Source of the DNA: Candidatus Alcyoniella australis
GTDB lineage: Bacteria > Lernaellota > Lernaellaia > JAVCCG01 > Alcyoniellaceae
Reading direction: 5' to 3'
DNA: 39,934 nt
NCBI GenBank assembly: GCA_030765605.1
Contig: JAVCCG010000151.1
Span: 1-39,934 of the forward strand
The translations under genes and the position numbers were made by a program. This document shows positions 1 to 8,444 of this stretch, one piece after another. The notes beneath the pieces were generated by a model. The model did not search any database. It worked only from the letters and a program-made list of their open reading frames with translations, and was not told where the DNA came from. The first letter of the stretch is position 1; the number at the start of each line of letters is the position of its first letter.

Positions 1-118
1 ACTAAAACGATTCACCATGCAACCCTTGGCATTCCCTTCGACCCTCGAGTCTTAGACGCGACAAATGGTTTTAAAGAGCCTGGTGCCGCTTATTGACGCT
101 ACGGATAGCACGTCTTTT

Positions 119-450
119 AGCCCAACTCCGTAAATTAATCTCGATCCAATACTCCCGGCGAGCAGAGGTGGGGTGTGGGCAGGCGGCGCAGCGCGTCTCG
201 CGGTGCGCCGCCGTCTCTCTCCCCCGCGCGAGCAGGGTGTTGTCGAGTGGTTTTCATCCGGAGGGGACAGACAGACGTCGTGTTTTTCGTTCAACGAAGC
301 GAATCGATTTCGATTAAAAATTGGCCTCGGATTTATGCCGAGAGAAGAGGTGTTGTTCGAGGTGGCAAGGTGAGTGGTTTATGAAAACCACTCGACAATG
401 CGCTGCTCGCGCCTACCCAATAATGTTATTCAACATTATTACCCCACCGT
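119..450 (-). repeat. Structured non-coding repeat, copy A
   Basis: This stretch holds no convincing gene; the short ORFs in it fall inside inverted repeats. Read on the minus strand it contains, in order: an AT-rich hairpin (419-440, 9-bp stem, 4-nt loop) flanked by GGTGGGGT and GGGTAGGC; a long stem made by perfect 18-nt arms at 381-398 and 240-257, extended by 8-bp arms at 403-410 and 228-235; a GC-rich hairpin (182-190 pairs with 204-212); and a tail (about 154-180) rich in CCCACACCCCACC and CTCGCCGG. The same order of parts recurs near 24460-24865 with different arm sequences. A further mini-hairpin lies at 372-393. Bases 1-118 show nothing recognisable. Confidence 0.75.
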
Positions 451-879
451 CCGCCGGGCGTGTTCGGCGAACCGATCGCGTGAGGCGTGGTTGGGCATCA
501 GCAGCAGCATCAGCGCCAGGGACCAGACCAGAAAGATGAAGAAAAACGGCGCATCCGCGCCGATCATATACAGCGCCAGCCCGAAGATCGCGATCGACTC
601 GGCCATGGCCCAGCGCACGATGCAATAGGTGAAGTACTGACCCGAGCGTGCCAGGAAGCGCCCCGAAAGCAGGGTGACGACCGACGTGGCCAGGCCGACC
701 ATGGCGAATATCCCCAGAATCATGTTTAGGTTGGCGTCTGGATCCAACGGCCCGCTGGAGCTGCGCACCATGATGCCCACCAGGCCATAGATCAAGATCG
801 AGCCGATCAGCGAAAGCCAGATGAGCCAAACCATCGATGCGTTGGGCAGCGGCGCCGGGTTGGGCTGGGGATTTTGCAT
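439..879 (-). CDS. Small 4-TM membrane protein, function unknown
   Basis: A 146-residue protein with four hydrophobic segments arranged as two hairpins and a short Pro/Asn-rich N-terminus. The start at 879 is chosen because GGAGGAG lies just upstream and because the ATG overlaps the stop of the amidohydrolase gene as TGATG, implying translational coupling. The third segment carries a buried acidic residue in the context RWAMAESIAIFGLAL, which resembles the proton-binding helix of proteolipid (c/K) subunits and also a common family of uncharacterised 4-TM proteins. No ATP synthase genes are nearby, so a rotor role is not suggested. The stop codon overlaps the AT-rich hairpin of repeat A. Confidence 0.8.
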   Translation of the reverse strand: MQNPQPNPAPLPNASMVWLIWLSLIGSILIYGLVGIMVRSSSGPLDPDANLNMILGIFAMVGLATSVVTLLSGRFLARSGQYFTYCIVRWAMAESIAIFGLALYMIGADAPFFFIFLVWSLALMLLLMPNHASRDRFAEHARRTVG

Positions 880-1763
880 CACTCCTCCAGATTGTATGAG
901 GCAGCGGACGGCGGCAAGAGCCGCCGGGCATTGTTGACGAACAGATCGTCCGCGTGTTCGCGCACCCAATCCAGCTCGAGCCAGCAGTCGACCTGGTCGG
1001 CGTAGCCAAAGGTGATGTTGGGAAAGTCCGAGCCGAACAGCAGCCGATCGCAGACCGGCTCCAGGATCGACGGATCAATGTCCGTAAGTCCCGGGGAGCC
1101 GGGAAAGCGCGTGAACGAGACATCGAGGTACAGGCCCGGATAGCGTTGCATCAGCTCCAGGTAATGCGTGGTCTGATTGGCCCCCAGGTGCGCGATTACC
1201 GCCCGCAGTCGCGGATGGCGCTCGAGCCTGCGCGCCACCAGTTCCCAGCGCAAAATCGGCGGGGGCTCGGGATACGGCGCGTCGCCGCAGTGCAGCACGC
1301 AGGGCAGGCCGCGCTCCTGCAGCAGGTCAAAGGCGCGGTCCAGCCGCTGGTCGTCCACACGGATCTGTTGAACCTCGGCGTGAATCTTCACCCCGCACAG
1401 TCGATACTCGTCCAATGCGCGCTGGAGGATCAGCTCGGGTTGCGGATCGTCGGGATGCAACGTGGCGAACCCGCGCACCCCGGCATGTTGCTGCTGCACG
1501 TTGCCCATCCAGGCGTTGAGCTGTGCGGCCAGGCCCGGCTTGTGCGCGTAGATCAGCGCCCAGTTCTCCTCAACGCCCCAGCCGCGTAGCAGATCGAGCA
1601 CCTCGGTCGTGCGATAGGGGTAGTCGATGCGCCAGCCCACGTTGTCGAACCATTGACGGATCGCGCGAAACAGTCGCTCGGGAAACAAGTGGGTGTGAAC
1701 GTCGACGATCGGCCGCCGTGCCGGTGCGCGCAACAGCCGATCGTCGATGCCTGCGACGCTCAT
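879..1763 (-). CDS. Amidohydrolase-2 family metal-dependent hydrolase
   Basis: A 294-residue TIM-barrel amidohydrolase (amidohydrolase_2, ACMSD-like superfamily). Visible metal or active-site residues are HTH at residues 23-25, K126/H128 in GVKIHAE, H158 in LHCGD, H192 in AHLGA and D246 in FGSDFP. Members hydrolyse or decarboxylate small aromatic or acyl substrates in the cytoplasm; the substrate cannot be read from sequence. The start at 1763 gives an ATGA overlap with the MaoC-like gene upstream, and its stop overlaps the next ATG (TGATG). The three genes therefore look like one minus-strand operon. Pairing with a MaoC-like protein hints at acyl-CoA or aromatic catabolism, which is inference. 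Confidence 0.85.
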   Translation of the reverse strand: MSVAGIDDRLLRAPARRPIVDVHTHLFPERLFRAIRQWFDNVGWRIDYPYRTTEVLDLLRGWGVEENWALIYAHKPGLAAQLNAWMGNVQQQHAGVRGFATLHPDDPQPELILQRALDEYRLCGVKIHAEVQQIRVDDQRLDRAFDLLQERGLPCVLHCGDAPYPEPPPILRWELVARRLERHPRLRAVIAHLGANQTTHYLELMQRYPGLYLDVSFTRFPGSPGLTDIDPSILEPVCDRLLFGSDFPNITFGYADQVDCWLELDWVREHADDLFVNNARRLLPPSAASYNLEE

Positions 1764-2632
1764 CTGACCAGTGCGTATCCCGCGCTGAGCGCGGCGCTTC
1801 CCGCGCTGTTGAGCACCTCGAAGCTCAGCTCGGTGCCGTGCTCGTGCGCTTGGCGGCGCAGCAGACGCACGCGGATTGCGGTCCCCGGCAGCACCATATC
1901 GCTGAAGCGGCAGGCCAGCTGTGCCAGGCGTTCGGGCTCGTTTCCGGCCTCGCGCGTAAGCAGCACGGCCGCGGCCATCGCCAGGGTCGCGGTGCCCTGC
2001 AAAATTATCCCGGGCAGGCCCACTGCCTTGGCGAATCCCACCGAAGTGTGGATCGGAAATACGATATCCGAACAGCCGTCGTACACGAACGACGCGGCCG
2101 GGCTGATTTGTAATTCGTGCTCCCACAGCGCATCGCCGGGCTGGGGAGGATCGGGCAGAGGCGGCAGGTCGTCGCGGCCCGCAGCTTCGCCGTCGCACTG
2201 GACCCCGCGGAACGTGGCCCCGCAAAACTCGGTGAACAGCGCAGCGCCCGCCTGGTCGCGGGCGTCGAGCCGCAGCACCACGCGCGTTCCCGAACGCCCG
2301 GGCAGCACTGCGGCCACCTCGCCGTTGATGGTCACGCGCGAGCCGGGTTTGATCGGCTGGTGCAAGATCAGATGCTCGCTGGAGTGGACCATGGTCATCA
2401 CCACCTCGGGCTGCAAGCGGTCGCCCAGGCTGGTTTGAATCCCCTGGATCATCGGCCAGGTCAGGGCCACGGCGAACATCGGCGGCGCGACCATGCCCTG
2501 CGGATGAGTGTCGTCCAGATAGCGCGGGTTGAGATCGCCCGCCCCCGCCGCGTAGTTGGTGGTGGCGCGCCAGTCGATGTCCACGCTGTGCTCGTCAAGG
2601 GCCGCGCCCCAAAGCTCGGTGCTGATCTTCAT
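1760..2632 (-). CDS. MaoC-like double-hotdog protein (enoyl-CoA hydratase-like)
   Basis: A 290-residue protein that reads as two hotdog halves. The N-terminal half (about 1-140) has a dehydratase-like start (TNYAAGAGDLNPRYLDD, then VAPPMFAVALTW). The second half (about 170-290) keeps a degenerate hydratase-2 motif (SDIVFPIH followed by GLPGIILQGTATLAMA), with the Asp and His in the usual places. Such proteins hydrate or dehydrate acyl-CoA thioesters. It is the first gene of the minus-strand operon with the amidohydrolase and the 4-TM protein. The reaction is inferred from family, and the weak motif leaves room for a non-catalytic role. Confidence 0.75.
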   Translation of the reverse strand: MKISTELWGAALDEHSVDIDWRATTNYAAGAGDLNPRYLDDTHPQGMVAPPMFAVALTWPMIQGIQTSLGDRLQPEVVMTMVHSSEHLILHQPIKPGSRVTINGEVAAVLPGRSGTRVVLRLDARDQAGAALFTEFCGATFRGVQCDGEAAGRDDLPPLPDPPQPGDALWEHELQISPAASFVYDGCSDIVFPIHTSVGFAKAVGLPGIILQGTATLAMAAAVLLTREAGNEPERLAQLACRFSDMVLPGTAIRVRLLRRQAHEHGTELSFEVLNSAGSAALSAGYALVR

Positions 2633-2692
2633 CTTGATTCCCCCAGGCCCTTACTATTAATCAAGCTCGTAGCATCGGCAAGATCCACATCA

Positions 2693-2707
2693 CCGGCTCA
2701 AAGCCGG
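2693..2707 (+). repeat. REP-like hairpin CCGGCT-CAA-AGCCGG
   Basis: Perfect 6-bp stem with a 3-nt loop, followed by GCGCG. The hairpin plus tail is nearly identical to the minus-strand copy at 12946-12960 and related to hairpins at 18451-18465, 25178-25194 and 25249-25261. It lies in the divergent gap between the MaoC-like gene and rsmB. Confidence 0.6.
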
Positions 2708-2771
2708 GCGCGTTGACGAACGATCGGGAATCATCCAACCTGGGGCCGCATTTGCAACCAGGAGAATCGCC

Positions 2772-4100
2772 ATCGCCGATCCGGCGCGACAAACAGCCAT
2801 GGCCGTGCTTTCACGCACCGAGCGTCAGCACGCCTACGCCTCGGTGGTGCTCGACGCCCAGTTGCGTAAGCAAAAGCTTTCCAGCTCGGACCGCGCCCTT
2901 GCCACGGAGCTGGTCTACGGTTGCCTGCGCCACGCGATCCGTTTGGACGAGACCGCGTTGCGCCTGGCCGACGGCCGCAAGCTCGATCCGTTGAGCCTGC
3001 GGCTGCTGCGGCTGGGGCTGTATCAGCTGGCGTTTTTGCGCATTCCCGAACACGCGGCGGTCCACGCCAGCGTGGGCCTGGCCCCGCCCGAGCGTCGCGG
3101 GCTGATCAACGCCCTGCTGCGGCGCTTTATCCGCGAGGGCAGACGCCTGGCCGAGCCCGTGCCCGGCGATGGCGCTGCGCGCGGGCTCTCGTTGCTCTAC
3201 AGCCATCCGTTGTGGATGGTGGAACGGATGCTCGCGCGTTACGACGAGCAGACGGTCGAGCAGGCCCTGGACGCGCTCAACGCCAACCTGGGCGTGCATC
3301 TGCGCGCGGAGGTCGAGCCCGAGGAGCTGATCGCGGCACTGGCGCGCGAGGGCCATACGGCGCGCGCCGGACGCCTGGCATCGCGCGCGGTGCGGCTTGA
3401 TCGTTTCTCCTTACTGGGCCGCGACCAGCTGTTCCGCGAGGGGCGCTACACCCCCCAGGACGAGGCGAGCCAGACGGTGATCGAACTGTGCGGTGCGCAG
3501 CCGGGCCAAAAGGTGCTCGACCTGTGTGCGGCGCCGGGCAACAAGACCACGGGCCTGGCCCGGGCGGTAGGCCCCGAGGGGCGGGTAACGGCGCTGGACC
3601 TGCATCCGACCCGGCTTGGCCGCGTGCCCGAGGAGGCGCGGCGTCTGGGACTGTTCAACATCGAGAGCCGCGTGGCCGACGCCACGAACCGTCGCGAGTT
3701 GGACCGCGCGTTGAAAGATCGCGGCGAGTTCGATCTGGTGCTGGTCGACGCGCCGTGTTCAGCCCTGGGCACGTTGGCGCATTCGCCCGAGCTCAAGGCG
3801 CGACGCGTTCCGGCTGACATCGAACGCCTGGCCGCGCTACAGCTCGAGCTGCTGCAAAGCGCGGTGGCGCGCACCGCCCATGGCGGCACCCTGGTCTATT
3901 CGGTGTGCACCCTGACTCCCGAGGAGAACGCGGGCGTGGTGGCCAAATTGCTCGAGGCCTGCCCCGAGCTCGAGCCCCAGGCGTTTGACGCGCTTGGGAC
4001 GGATTGGGATAAGATCAAGTCCGCGCCCCACGAGGTCGAGATCCTGCCGCAGCTATTCGGCACCGAGGGATTTTACGTAGCGCGCTTTGTCAGGAGGTGA
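2772..4100 (+). CDS. rsmB: 16S rRNA cytosine-C5 methyltransferase RsmB
   Basis: Methylates C967 of 16S rRNA using SAM. The N-terminal third is the NusB-like RNA-binding domain and the C-terminal part is the RsmB/NOP catalytic domain. Numbered from the ATG at 2799, visible motifs are SAM-binding [12 protein letters not shown] (239-250), motif IV DAPC (C320) and motif VI YSVC (C370, nucleophile). The first ATG at 2799 has no ribosome-binding site. In-frame codons upstream encode DPARQTA, which fits the usual RsmB N-terminus, and AGGAG at 2760-2764 is ideally placed (7 nt) before an ATC codon at 2772. I therefore place the start at a probable non-canonical ATC; the conservative start is 2799 (433 residues). 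The gene ends just before rpe. Confidence 0.9.
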   Translation: MADPARQTAMAVLSRTERQHAYASVVLDAQLRKQKLSSSDRALATELVYGCLRHAIRLDETALRLADGRKLDPLSLRLLRLGLYQLAFLRIPEHAAVHASVGLAPPERRGLINALLRRFIREGRRLAEPVPGDGAARGLSLLYSHPLWMVERMLARYDEQTVEQALDALNANLGVHLRAEVEPEELIAALAREGHTARAGRLASRAVRLDRFSLLGRDQLFREGRYTPQDEASQTVIELCGAQPGQKVLDLCAAPGNKTTGLARAVGPEGRVTALDLHPTRLGRVPEEARRLGLFNIESRVADATNRRELDRALKDRGEFDLVLVDAPCSALGTLAHSPELKARRVPADIERLAALQLELLQSAVARTAHGGTLVYSVCTLTPEENAGVVAKLLEACPELEPQAFDALGTDWDKIKSAPHEVEILPQLFGTEGFYVARFVRR

Positions 4101-4101
4101 G

Positions 4102-4767
4102 ATGAAACCGCTAATCGCACCATCGATTCTATCGGCGGATTTCTCCAAGCTCGGCGAGGAGGTCAAGGCGGTAGTCAAAGCCGGCGCCGACTGGATCCAC
4201 GTCGACGTGATGGACGGCCGCTTCGTACCCAACATCAGCATCGGCCCGCCGGTGGTGCACAGCCTGCGCAAGGTCACGCGCAAACCGCTGGACGTGCACC
4301 TGATGATCCTCGAGCCCGAGCGCTACATCGAGGCGTTCGCCAAGGCCGGGGCCGACCTGATTACCGTACACGCCGAGGCCTCGGTGCATCTGCACCGCAC
4401 GATCCAGCTGATCAAGGCCGAGGGCAAGCTCGCGGGCGTAAGCCTCAATCCATCGACGCCCGTGCAGGCTGTCGAGGCGGTGATCGAGGACTGCGACATG
4501 CTGCTGGTGATGACCGTCAACCCGGGATTCGGCGGCCAGAAGTTCATCGAAGGTCAGCTGCCCAAAATCCGCCGACTGGCCCAGATGATCGCCGAGGTCA
4601 ACAAGCCGATCCGGCTGCAGGTCGACGGCGGAATCAACCCGCAGACCATCGTCGAGGCGCGCCAGGCTGGCGGCGACTGTTTTGTGGCGGGCAACGCGGT
4701 TTTCTCGCACAAAAGCTACGCCAATGCGATCAAGGCCCTGCGCGACGGGATCGCCCGAGTGGGATAG
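4102..4767 (+). CDS. rpe: Ribulose-phosphate 3-epimerase
   Basis: A 221-residue TIM-barrel enzyme interconverting D-ribulose 5-phosphate and D-xylulose 5-phosphate in the pentose phosphate pathway. Family landmarks are present: [13 protein letters not shown] at the start, [12 protein letters not shown] with metal and catalytic residues, [18 protein letters not shown] and the phosphate-binding VDGGIN. The ATG at 4102 has AGGAGG at 4092-4097, lying across the end of rsmB, so the two genes are one transcription unit. Length is normal for the family. Confidence 0.97.
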   Translation: MKPLIAPSILSADFSKLGEEVKAVVKAGADWIHVDVMDGRFVPNISIGPPVVHSLRKVTRKPLDVHLMILEPERYIEAFAKAGADLITVHAEASVHLHRTIQLIKAEGKLAGVSLNPSTPVQAVEAVIEDCDMLLVMTVNPGFGGQKFIEGQLPKIRRLAQMIAEVNKPIRLQVDGGINPQTIVEARQAGGDCFVAGNAVFSHKSYANAIKALRDGIARVG

Positions 4768-4771
4768 ACGC

Positions 4772-4800
4772 TTTACAATCAAATCGCCCTGCTTTATATT
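4772..4800 (+). promoter_or_regulatory. Sigma-70-type promoter of tRNA-Pro
   Basis: TTTACA at 4772-4777 and TATATT at 4795-4800 are separated by exactly 17 nt. Transcription would start about 8 nt before the mature tRNA at 4816. Confidence 0.75.
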
Positions 4801-4814
4801 TCCCGTTCCTTGAG

Positions 4815-4892
<78 letters not shown>

Positions 4893-4897
4893 GTTGA

Positions 4898-4935
4898 ACA
4901 GCCCCTTGCACCATTGCGGTCGAGGGGCTGTTTTT
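4898..4935 (+). terminator. Intrinsic terminator after tRNA-Pro
   Basis: AACAGCCCCT (4897-4906) pairs with AGGGGCTGTT (4923-4932), and the descending arm runs into TTTTT. It starts 5 nt after the tRNA. Confidence 0.85.
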
Positions 4936-4938
4936 CAT

Positions 4939-5180
4939 CTGGCGGGCAAACCGCTGGTAGGCGTGGCCTGCTCGACCACCGAGATCAACCCCGGGCACAT
5001 GCACCTGGGCTCCTGGCCCAGCGCGTCAAGGACGGCGTGAGCGCGGCCGTCGGCGTTCCGTTCGAGTTCAACGTACCCGCGCCCTGCGACGGCATCGCCA
5101 TGGGCCATCAGGGGATGCGATTTATCCGCGCCCTGATCGCCGACCTAGTCGAGGTCCACGTGCGCAGCATGCGCTTCGAC
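4939..5180 (+). pseudogene. ilvD: Dihydroxy-acid dehydratase (IlvD/Edd) fragment
   Basis: Conceptual translation gives GKPLVGVACSTTEINPGHMHL in one frame, then about 5010-5020 a one-base shift to the frame reading LLAQRVKDGV, VPFEFN, PCDGIAMGHQGMRF and IADLVEVHVRSMRFD. These are consecutive N-terminal blocks of the IlvD/Edd family. The start, the rest of the protein (over 400 residues) and about three residues of the conserved LPS before the RxLIAD block are missing. It begins right after the tRNA-Pro terminator and runs in frame into a glycosyltransferase fragment. It cannot be a working enzyme. Two earlier recombination events or an assembly join are both possible. Confidence 0.75.
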
Positions 5181-5555
5181 ACCATGGCCGGCGGCATGCC
5201 CTGGTGGAAGTACCTCTCCAACCGCTTCCTGACCCTGGCCGAGAACATGCTCACCGGACAGAACCTCTCCGAATGGCACACCGGCTACCGCGCCTACTCG
5301 CGCAAGGTGCTCGAAACGGTCCCCTGGGAACGCAACTCCGACGACTTCATCTTCGACTCGCAGTTCCTGATGCAGACGGCCTTTCTCGGATTCAAGATCG
5401 CCGAGATCCCGGTGCCCGTGCGCTACTACGACGACTCGAGCTCGATCAACTTCAAACGCAGCGCGACCTACGGCCTGCTCACACTGTACACGGCCCTGCA
5501 GTTCGCCCTGGCCTGCACCAAAATCCACCGCGCCAAACTCTTCGAGCCCAAATAG
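5181..5555 (+). pseudogene. C-terminal fragment of a family-2 glycosyltransferase
   Basis: About 124 residues starting with AGGMPWWKYLSNRFLT and containing LSEWHTGYRAYSR, NSDDFIFDSQFLMQ and INFKRSATYGL. This is the C-terminal half of DPM1/undecaprenyl-phosphate-type GT2 enzymes. The N-terminal GT-A core with the DxD motif is absent; its place is taken by the ilvD fragment, joined in frame near 5181. The reading frame is intact to a stop at 5555, so a fused peptide could be made, but it would lack both catalytic centres. Confidence 0.75.
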
Positions 5556-5578
5556 CACGCCCGAGATTTACAAAATCC

Positions 5579-5593
5579 CGTCCCTAGGGGACG
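5579..5593. repeat. Short inverted repeat at the edge of the AT-rich segment
   Basis: CGTCCC (5579-5584) and GGGACG (5588-5593) form a 6-bp hairpin with related A/T flanks (AAAT, ATTT). It marks the change from GC-rich remnants to AT-rich sequence. The GGGGACG core resembles the RAYT-type end at 8562 and 9962, but the match is too short to prove descent. Confidence 0.4.
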
Positions 5594-5628
5594 AAATTTA
5601 GAATAGCCATCCATGCGCATCTTTTTAC

Positions 5629-5657
5629 TTGACATATTCGCGAATTATGTAAATTAT
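5629..5657 (+). promoter_or_regulatory. Candidate promoter with embedded palindrome
   Basis: TTGACA at 5629-5634 is a perfect -35 element; 17 nt later AATTAT (5652-5657) matches four of six -10 positions. The spacer holds the palindrome ATTCGCGAAT (5636-5645), which could be a repressor site. It lies about 260 nt before the ATG at 5919, leaving a long leader or an unrecognised upstream ORF. Confidence 0.45.
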
Positions 5658-5918
5658 TAATTCGGTTCATTGAAACACAAGACACACTCGGACGGGGGAT
5701 CGACTTCCTCCGCCTCTACCAGATCTTTCGAAAGGATCTCCGGATATAGACCCCCGATGCTTCAAGAACTCCGGGGTCTAGGGCAGAGCTCCAGGACGAT
5801 CTTTGGATGGAAGAGTTTCGGAGCAGGGGAGCTTGGAACTCGCCTATACGTGAATCGGATTTGTCCAATTCACGCTGAACCAACACATGTTAAATCCATA
5901 ATAAAGGGATCAAACTTA

Positions 5919-6566
5919 ATGCTTCTACTAATTTTTTCCATAGTCGTATTAATATCAGGTAAGTTCTATTATACAAAAACATTCGGCTTGAAGGGAGGTA
6001 TTGCTAGATTTACTGCTATCCTTCTCATTCTACCAGTCCCTGTGTTTTTTAATCAGAACGATATGATAGGACTTCTAATTCAAGTAGCCTGGCTCTTTCT
6101 AATGCCTCTGGTTGTTATTCTTGTTCACGGTAATGATCTGGCCAAGGATACCGATCTGTTGATATTACCAAGACATCCTTTTTCAGAAGAATTGGTTGTA
6201 AAATATGAACAAGTAAAAAAAACAATTATAATTGGCCTTTTGGGAACCATTGCAGGTTATGCTGTTATTGCCCTAACTCTATATTTGTCAGGTGATAAAA
6301 TTGAGAATATGAAATTGTATTGGCAAATATTTCTTACGATTGGCTTACTCAGTCTTCTTTCAGCCAATGTGGTTGCAGTTATTAGCGCACGCAAAGCCTG
6401 CTCAATTCTCGACGAACCTTTTAAAAGATATGCGATGGGAATTCCGATTCTATCAATATTCATATGGTTTAGCGGCCCACTTATCACAATACGTTTATTG
6501 ATACCGATTCAAAGAACACTGCGGCAATTTAAACTGCAAACAAGGCAAGGCAATGGATCAGAGTAG
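5919..6566 (+). CDS. AT-rich 6-TM membrane protein, function unknown
   Basis: A 215-residue protein with about six hydrophobic segments (LLLIFSIVVLISG at the N-terminus, then LLILPVPVFF, LIQVAWLFLMPLVVILV, IIIGLLGTIAGYAVIAL, WQIFLTIGLLSLLSA and ILSIFIWFSGPLITI) and a short basic tail. The frame is open upstream to 5670, but that part is not hydrophobic and looks non-coding. The ATG at 5919 has AAGGGA at 5904-5909, so I start there. Base composition is strikingly richer in A+T than the flanking core genes. It is followed after 57 nt by another membrane protein of the same composition, suggesting a transferred two-gene unit. No family recognised. Confidence 0.75.
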   Translation: MLLLIFSIVVLISGKFYYTKTFGLKGGIARFTAILLILPVPVFFNQNDMIGLLIQVAWLFLMPLVVILVHGNDLAKDTDLLILPRHPFSEELVVKYEQVKKTIIIGLLGTIAGYAVIALTLYLSGDKIENMKLYWQIFLTIGLLSLLSANVVAVISARKACSILDEPFKRYAMGIPILSIFIWFSGPLITIRLLIPIQRTLRQFKLQTRQGNGSE

Positions 6567-6623
6567 TGTTGGCTTCAAGATCATTAAGGAATTTGTGAAG
6601 AATCTATTTTACTGGTTGTATTC

Positions 6624-8363
6624 ATGAATGATTGCAATCGTCGTATATTAAGAAAATGCAAAGATGTTCTTTTTTCTGATTGGCGGAGATCAAGTAGGCT
6701 ACACATTATCGCTTTCTTTTTATTTATCTCCTTGCTGGCTCCTGTATTTTCTGTTTTCGCACTGACAGAAAGCGAGTTTGTCAGTTTTCACTCTGTTCGC
6801 GGAGGATTCACGATCGAATTTCCGAAGTCCTGGGAAAGTGAAGAATATAAAATCGCGAATGGAGCAAATTTATTTTCAGTCACTAGTCCTAGCGAGCCAT
6901 TGAACGATTTATTTTTAGAGAACGTAAACATAGTTATGGTGCCGGGAATCGAATCAAATAATCTTGGAAATGCCAGAGCGAATTCCATTCGCTTATTAGA
7001 ACAAAAAACATCAAAGTTTCACTTGCTAGAACAAGGAATGTCGAAATTCGGCTTGAATGACGCTTCCTGGTTTGTCCACACCAATGAATTTCAAGGAGAA
7101 ACAGTTCAAGTACTGAAATTAATTATGTTGATCGGCGACAGAACATACTTCGTTACCTGTACGGCAATTCCCGATACTTTTGAAAGGTTCCGCCCTGTCT
7201 TCGACCGAATCATCTCAAGTATTAAATTCGATACTCTTAGGAAAAATATGACGATTCCTGTAGAAACAGAAGTCGTAAGCCAGTCCGACGAGACGAGGTC
7301 AATGTTTGAAACGGCGGGGAAATGGGGTGCGATCGCAGGTTTTTTGATGGGCTTTTATTTTTTGGTAAAAAACTTCATCAAGAAAGAAGATCCGTCGCAA
7401 CAAGGCCAGGAGCATCCGACTCAAAAAACGGCTGTGGTTGACCCTGGAACGCCGGAGAACCAGAAAAAATCGGTGATATTGCCCGCTGAAAAAAAAGTAA
7501 ATTCTCTCGATCCTGTGCGTGAGGCAAGTACAGGTAGAGAGGAGTTAGAAGGCCGAAGCGCACAGTCCAATGGGAAAACCCAAGAGAGTCGGCACCAATT
7601 TATCAAAGACAACCTGTCGAAAATAAACCCGAAACATATCAAAGGCTTTCAAATTCATTGGCTAAATAGTCTCGACAAAATAACTTCGAAGAAATTGAAT
7701 AATGCCTCTGAATATGGAGTGGTCTTGGAAGACAATGAACAGGCTGTATTGCTGTATGACGATACGGTATTCGGTTCATCCAAAAAAGGGTTCGTTCTTT
7801 CAGACGCATGTCTATATTATAACTTGCGCACGGATTTGGGAGAAACTTACGCGAAAGGCAGGATCTTATTAACCGAAATTAACAGTATCGAGATTATAAC
7901 AAAAGATAAGAGTCGTTACCTTTTTGTAAACGCCGAACAGATTGGCGTGCTAACGGTTATTGATAATGAAAGCGCTAAATCCTTGGGAGGCTATTTCAAC
8001 TCTCTGCACAGTGCGACGGAGAATAGAGAATATACCAGCGCTGTCGACCCGGAAAACCAAGGCGCTATGGATATGCAAATCACCGATCATCAGAAAGGGA
8101 GTGAATGTATGTCCGACCAACCCAAGTCAACACCACCGGCAGATGGAGCCAATCCAGAAGGAACCGAAAACGAAGAAGTTTCTATTGGTTCCACTTTTGC
8201 AGGAATTGGAGGGCTTGCAGTGGTCGCTGGAATTGTTCTCTCCATGGCACAAGCGGTGATAGATATCCCTATCAAGGGATCACACTTGGGATACTTGATG
8301 ATCGGAGGGTTTTTCCTTGCAATCCTTGGCTGGCTGATGAAAATGATTCGCAAAAGTAAATAA
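6624..8363 (+). CDS. Multidomain membrane protein: PsbP/DUF1795-like, TM, PH-like, two TMs
   Basis: A 579-residue protein with an unusual layout. An N-terminal signal or TM segment (about 27-48) leads to a domain resembling PsbP/DUF1795 proteins (about 50-200: FTIEFPKSWE, then LNDASWFVH, then RTYFVTCTAIPDTFERF, ending FDRIISSIKF). One TM helix follows (about 228-247), then a polar linker (about 250-330). Next comes a domain (about 335-465: VLLYDDTVFGSSKKGFVLSD, CLYYN) like bacterial PH-like domains paired with TerB-type proteins. Two C-terminal TM helices (about 515-572) finish it. Both domain calls are by eye. It lacks a good ribosome-binding site at 6624. AT-rich like the gene before it. 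An internal in-frame ATG at 8109 has its own AAAGGGA. Confidence 0.75.
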   Translation: MNDCNRRILRKCKDVLFSDWRRSSRLHIIAFFLFISLLAPVFSVFALTESEFVSFHSVRGGFTIEFPKSWESEEYKIANGANLFSVTSPSEPLNDLFLENVNIVMVPGIESNNLGNARANSIRLLEQKTSKFHLLEQGMSKFGLNDASWFVHTNEFQGETVQVLKLIMLIGDRTYFVTCTAIPDTFERFRPVFDRIISSIKFDTLRKNMTIPVETEVVSQSDETRSMFETAGKWGAIAGFLMGFYFLVKNFIKKEDPSQQGQEHPTQKTAVVDPGTPENQKKSVILPAEKKVNSLDPVREASTGREELEGRSAQSNGKTQESRHQFIKDNLSKINPKHIKGFQIHWLNSLDKITSKKLNNASEYGVVLEDNEQAVLLYDDTVFGSSKKGFVLSDACLYYNLRTDLGETYAKGRILLTEINSIEIITKDKSRYLFVNAEQIGVLTVIDNESAKSLGGYFNSLHSATENREYTSAVDPENQGAMDMQITDHQKGSECMSDQPKSTPPADGANPEGTENEEVSIGSTFAGIGGLAVVAGIVLSMAQAVIDIPIKGSHLGYLMIGGFFLAILGWLMKMIRKSK

Positions 8364-8444
8364 CTGAGAATCATTGAGTTTCTAATCGCTCACAAAACAA
8401 GAGAAATGGCGCGATTAATGAATTCTGCTCTTGGGACAATTCCA

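Noticed and set aside
419-440. Simple rho-independent terminator for the 4-TM gene
   Set aside because: A hairpin is present but no T-run follows on the minus strand, and the same structure with conserved flanks recurs away from gene ends.
52-539. Several short ORFs on both strands
   Set aside because: They lie in inverted repeats with biased Arg/Ser/Pro composition and no ribosome-binding sites; the repeat structure explains them.
439-879. ATP synthase c subunit
   Set aside because: One helix resembles it, but four TMs, a long polar N-terminus and the unrelated operon argue against it.
5670-5918. N-terminal extension of the 6-TM protein
   Set aside because: Open in frame but hydrophilic and unlike a membrane protein start, whereas ATG 5919 has a good ribosome-binding site.
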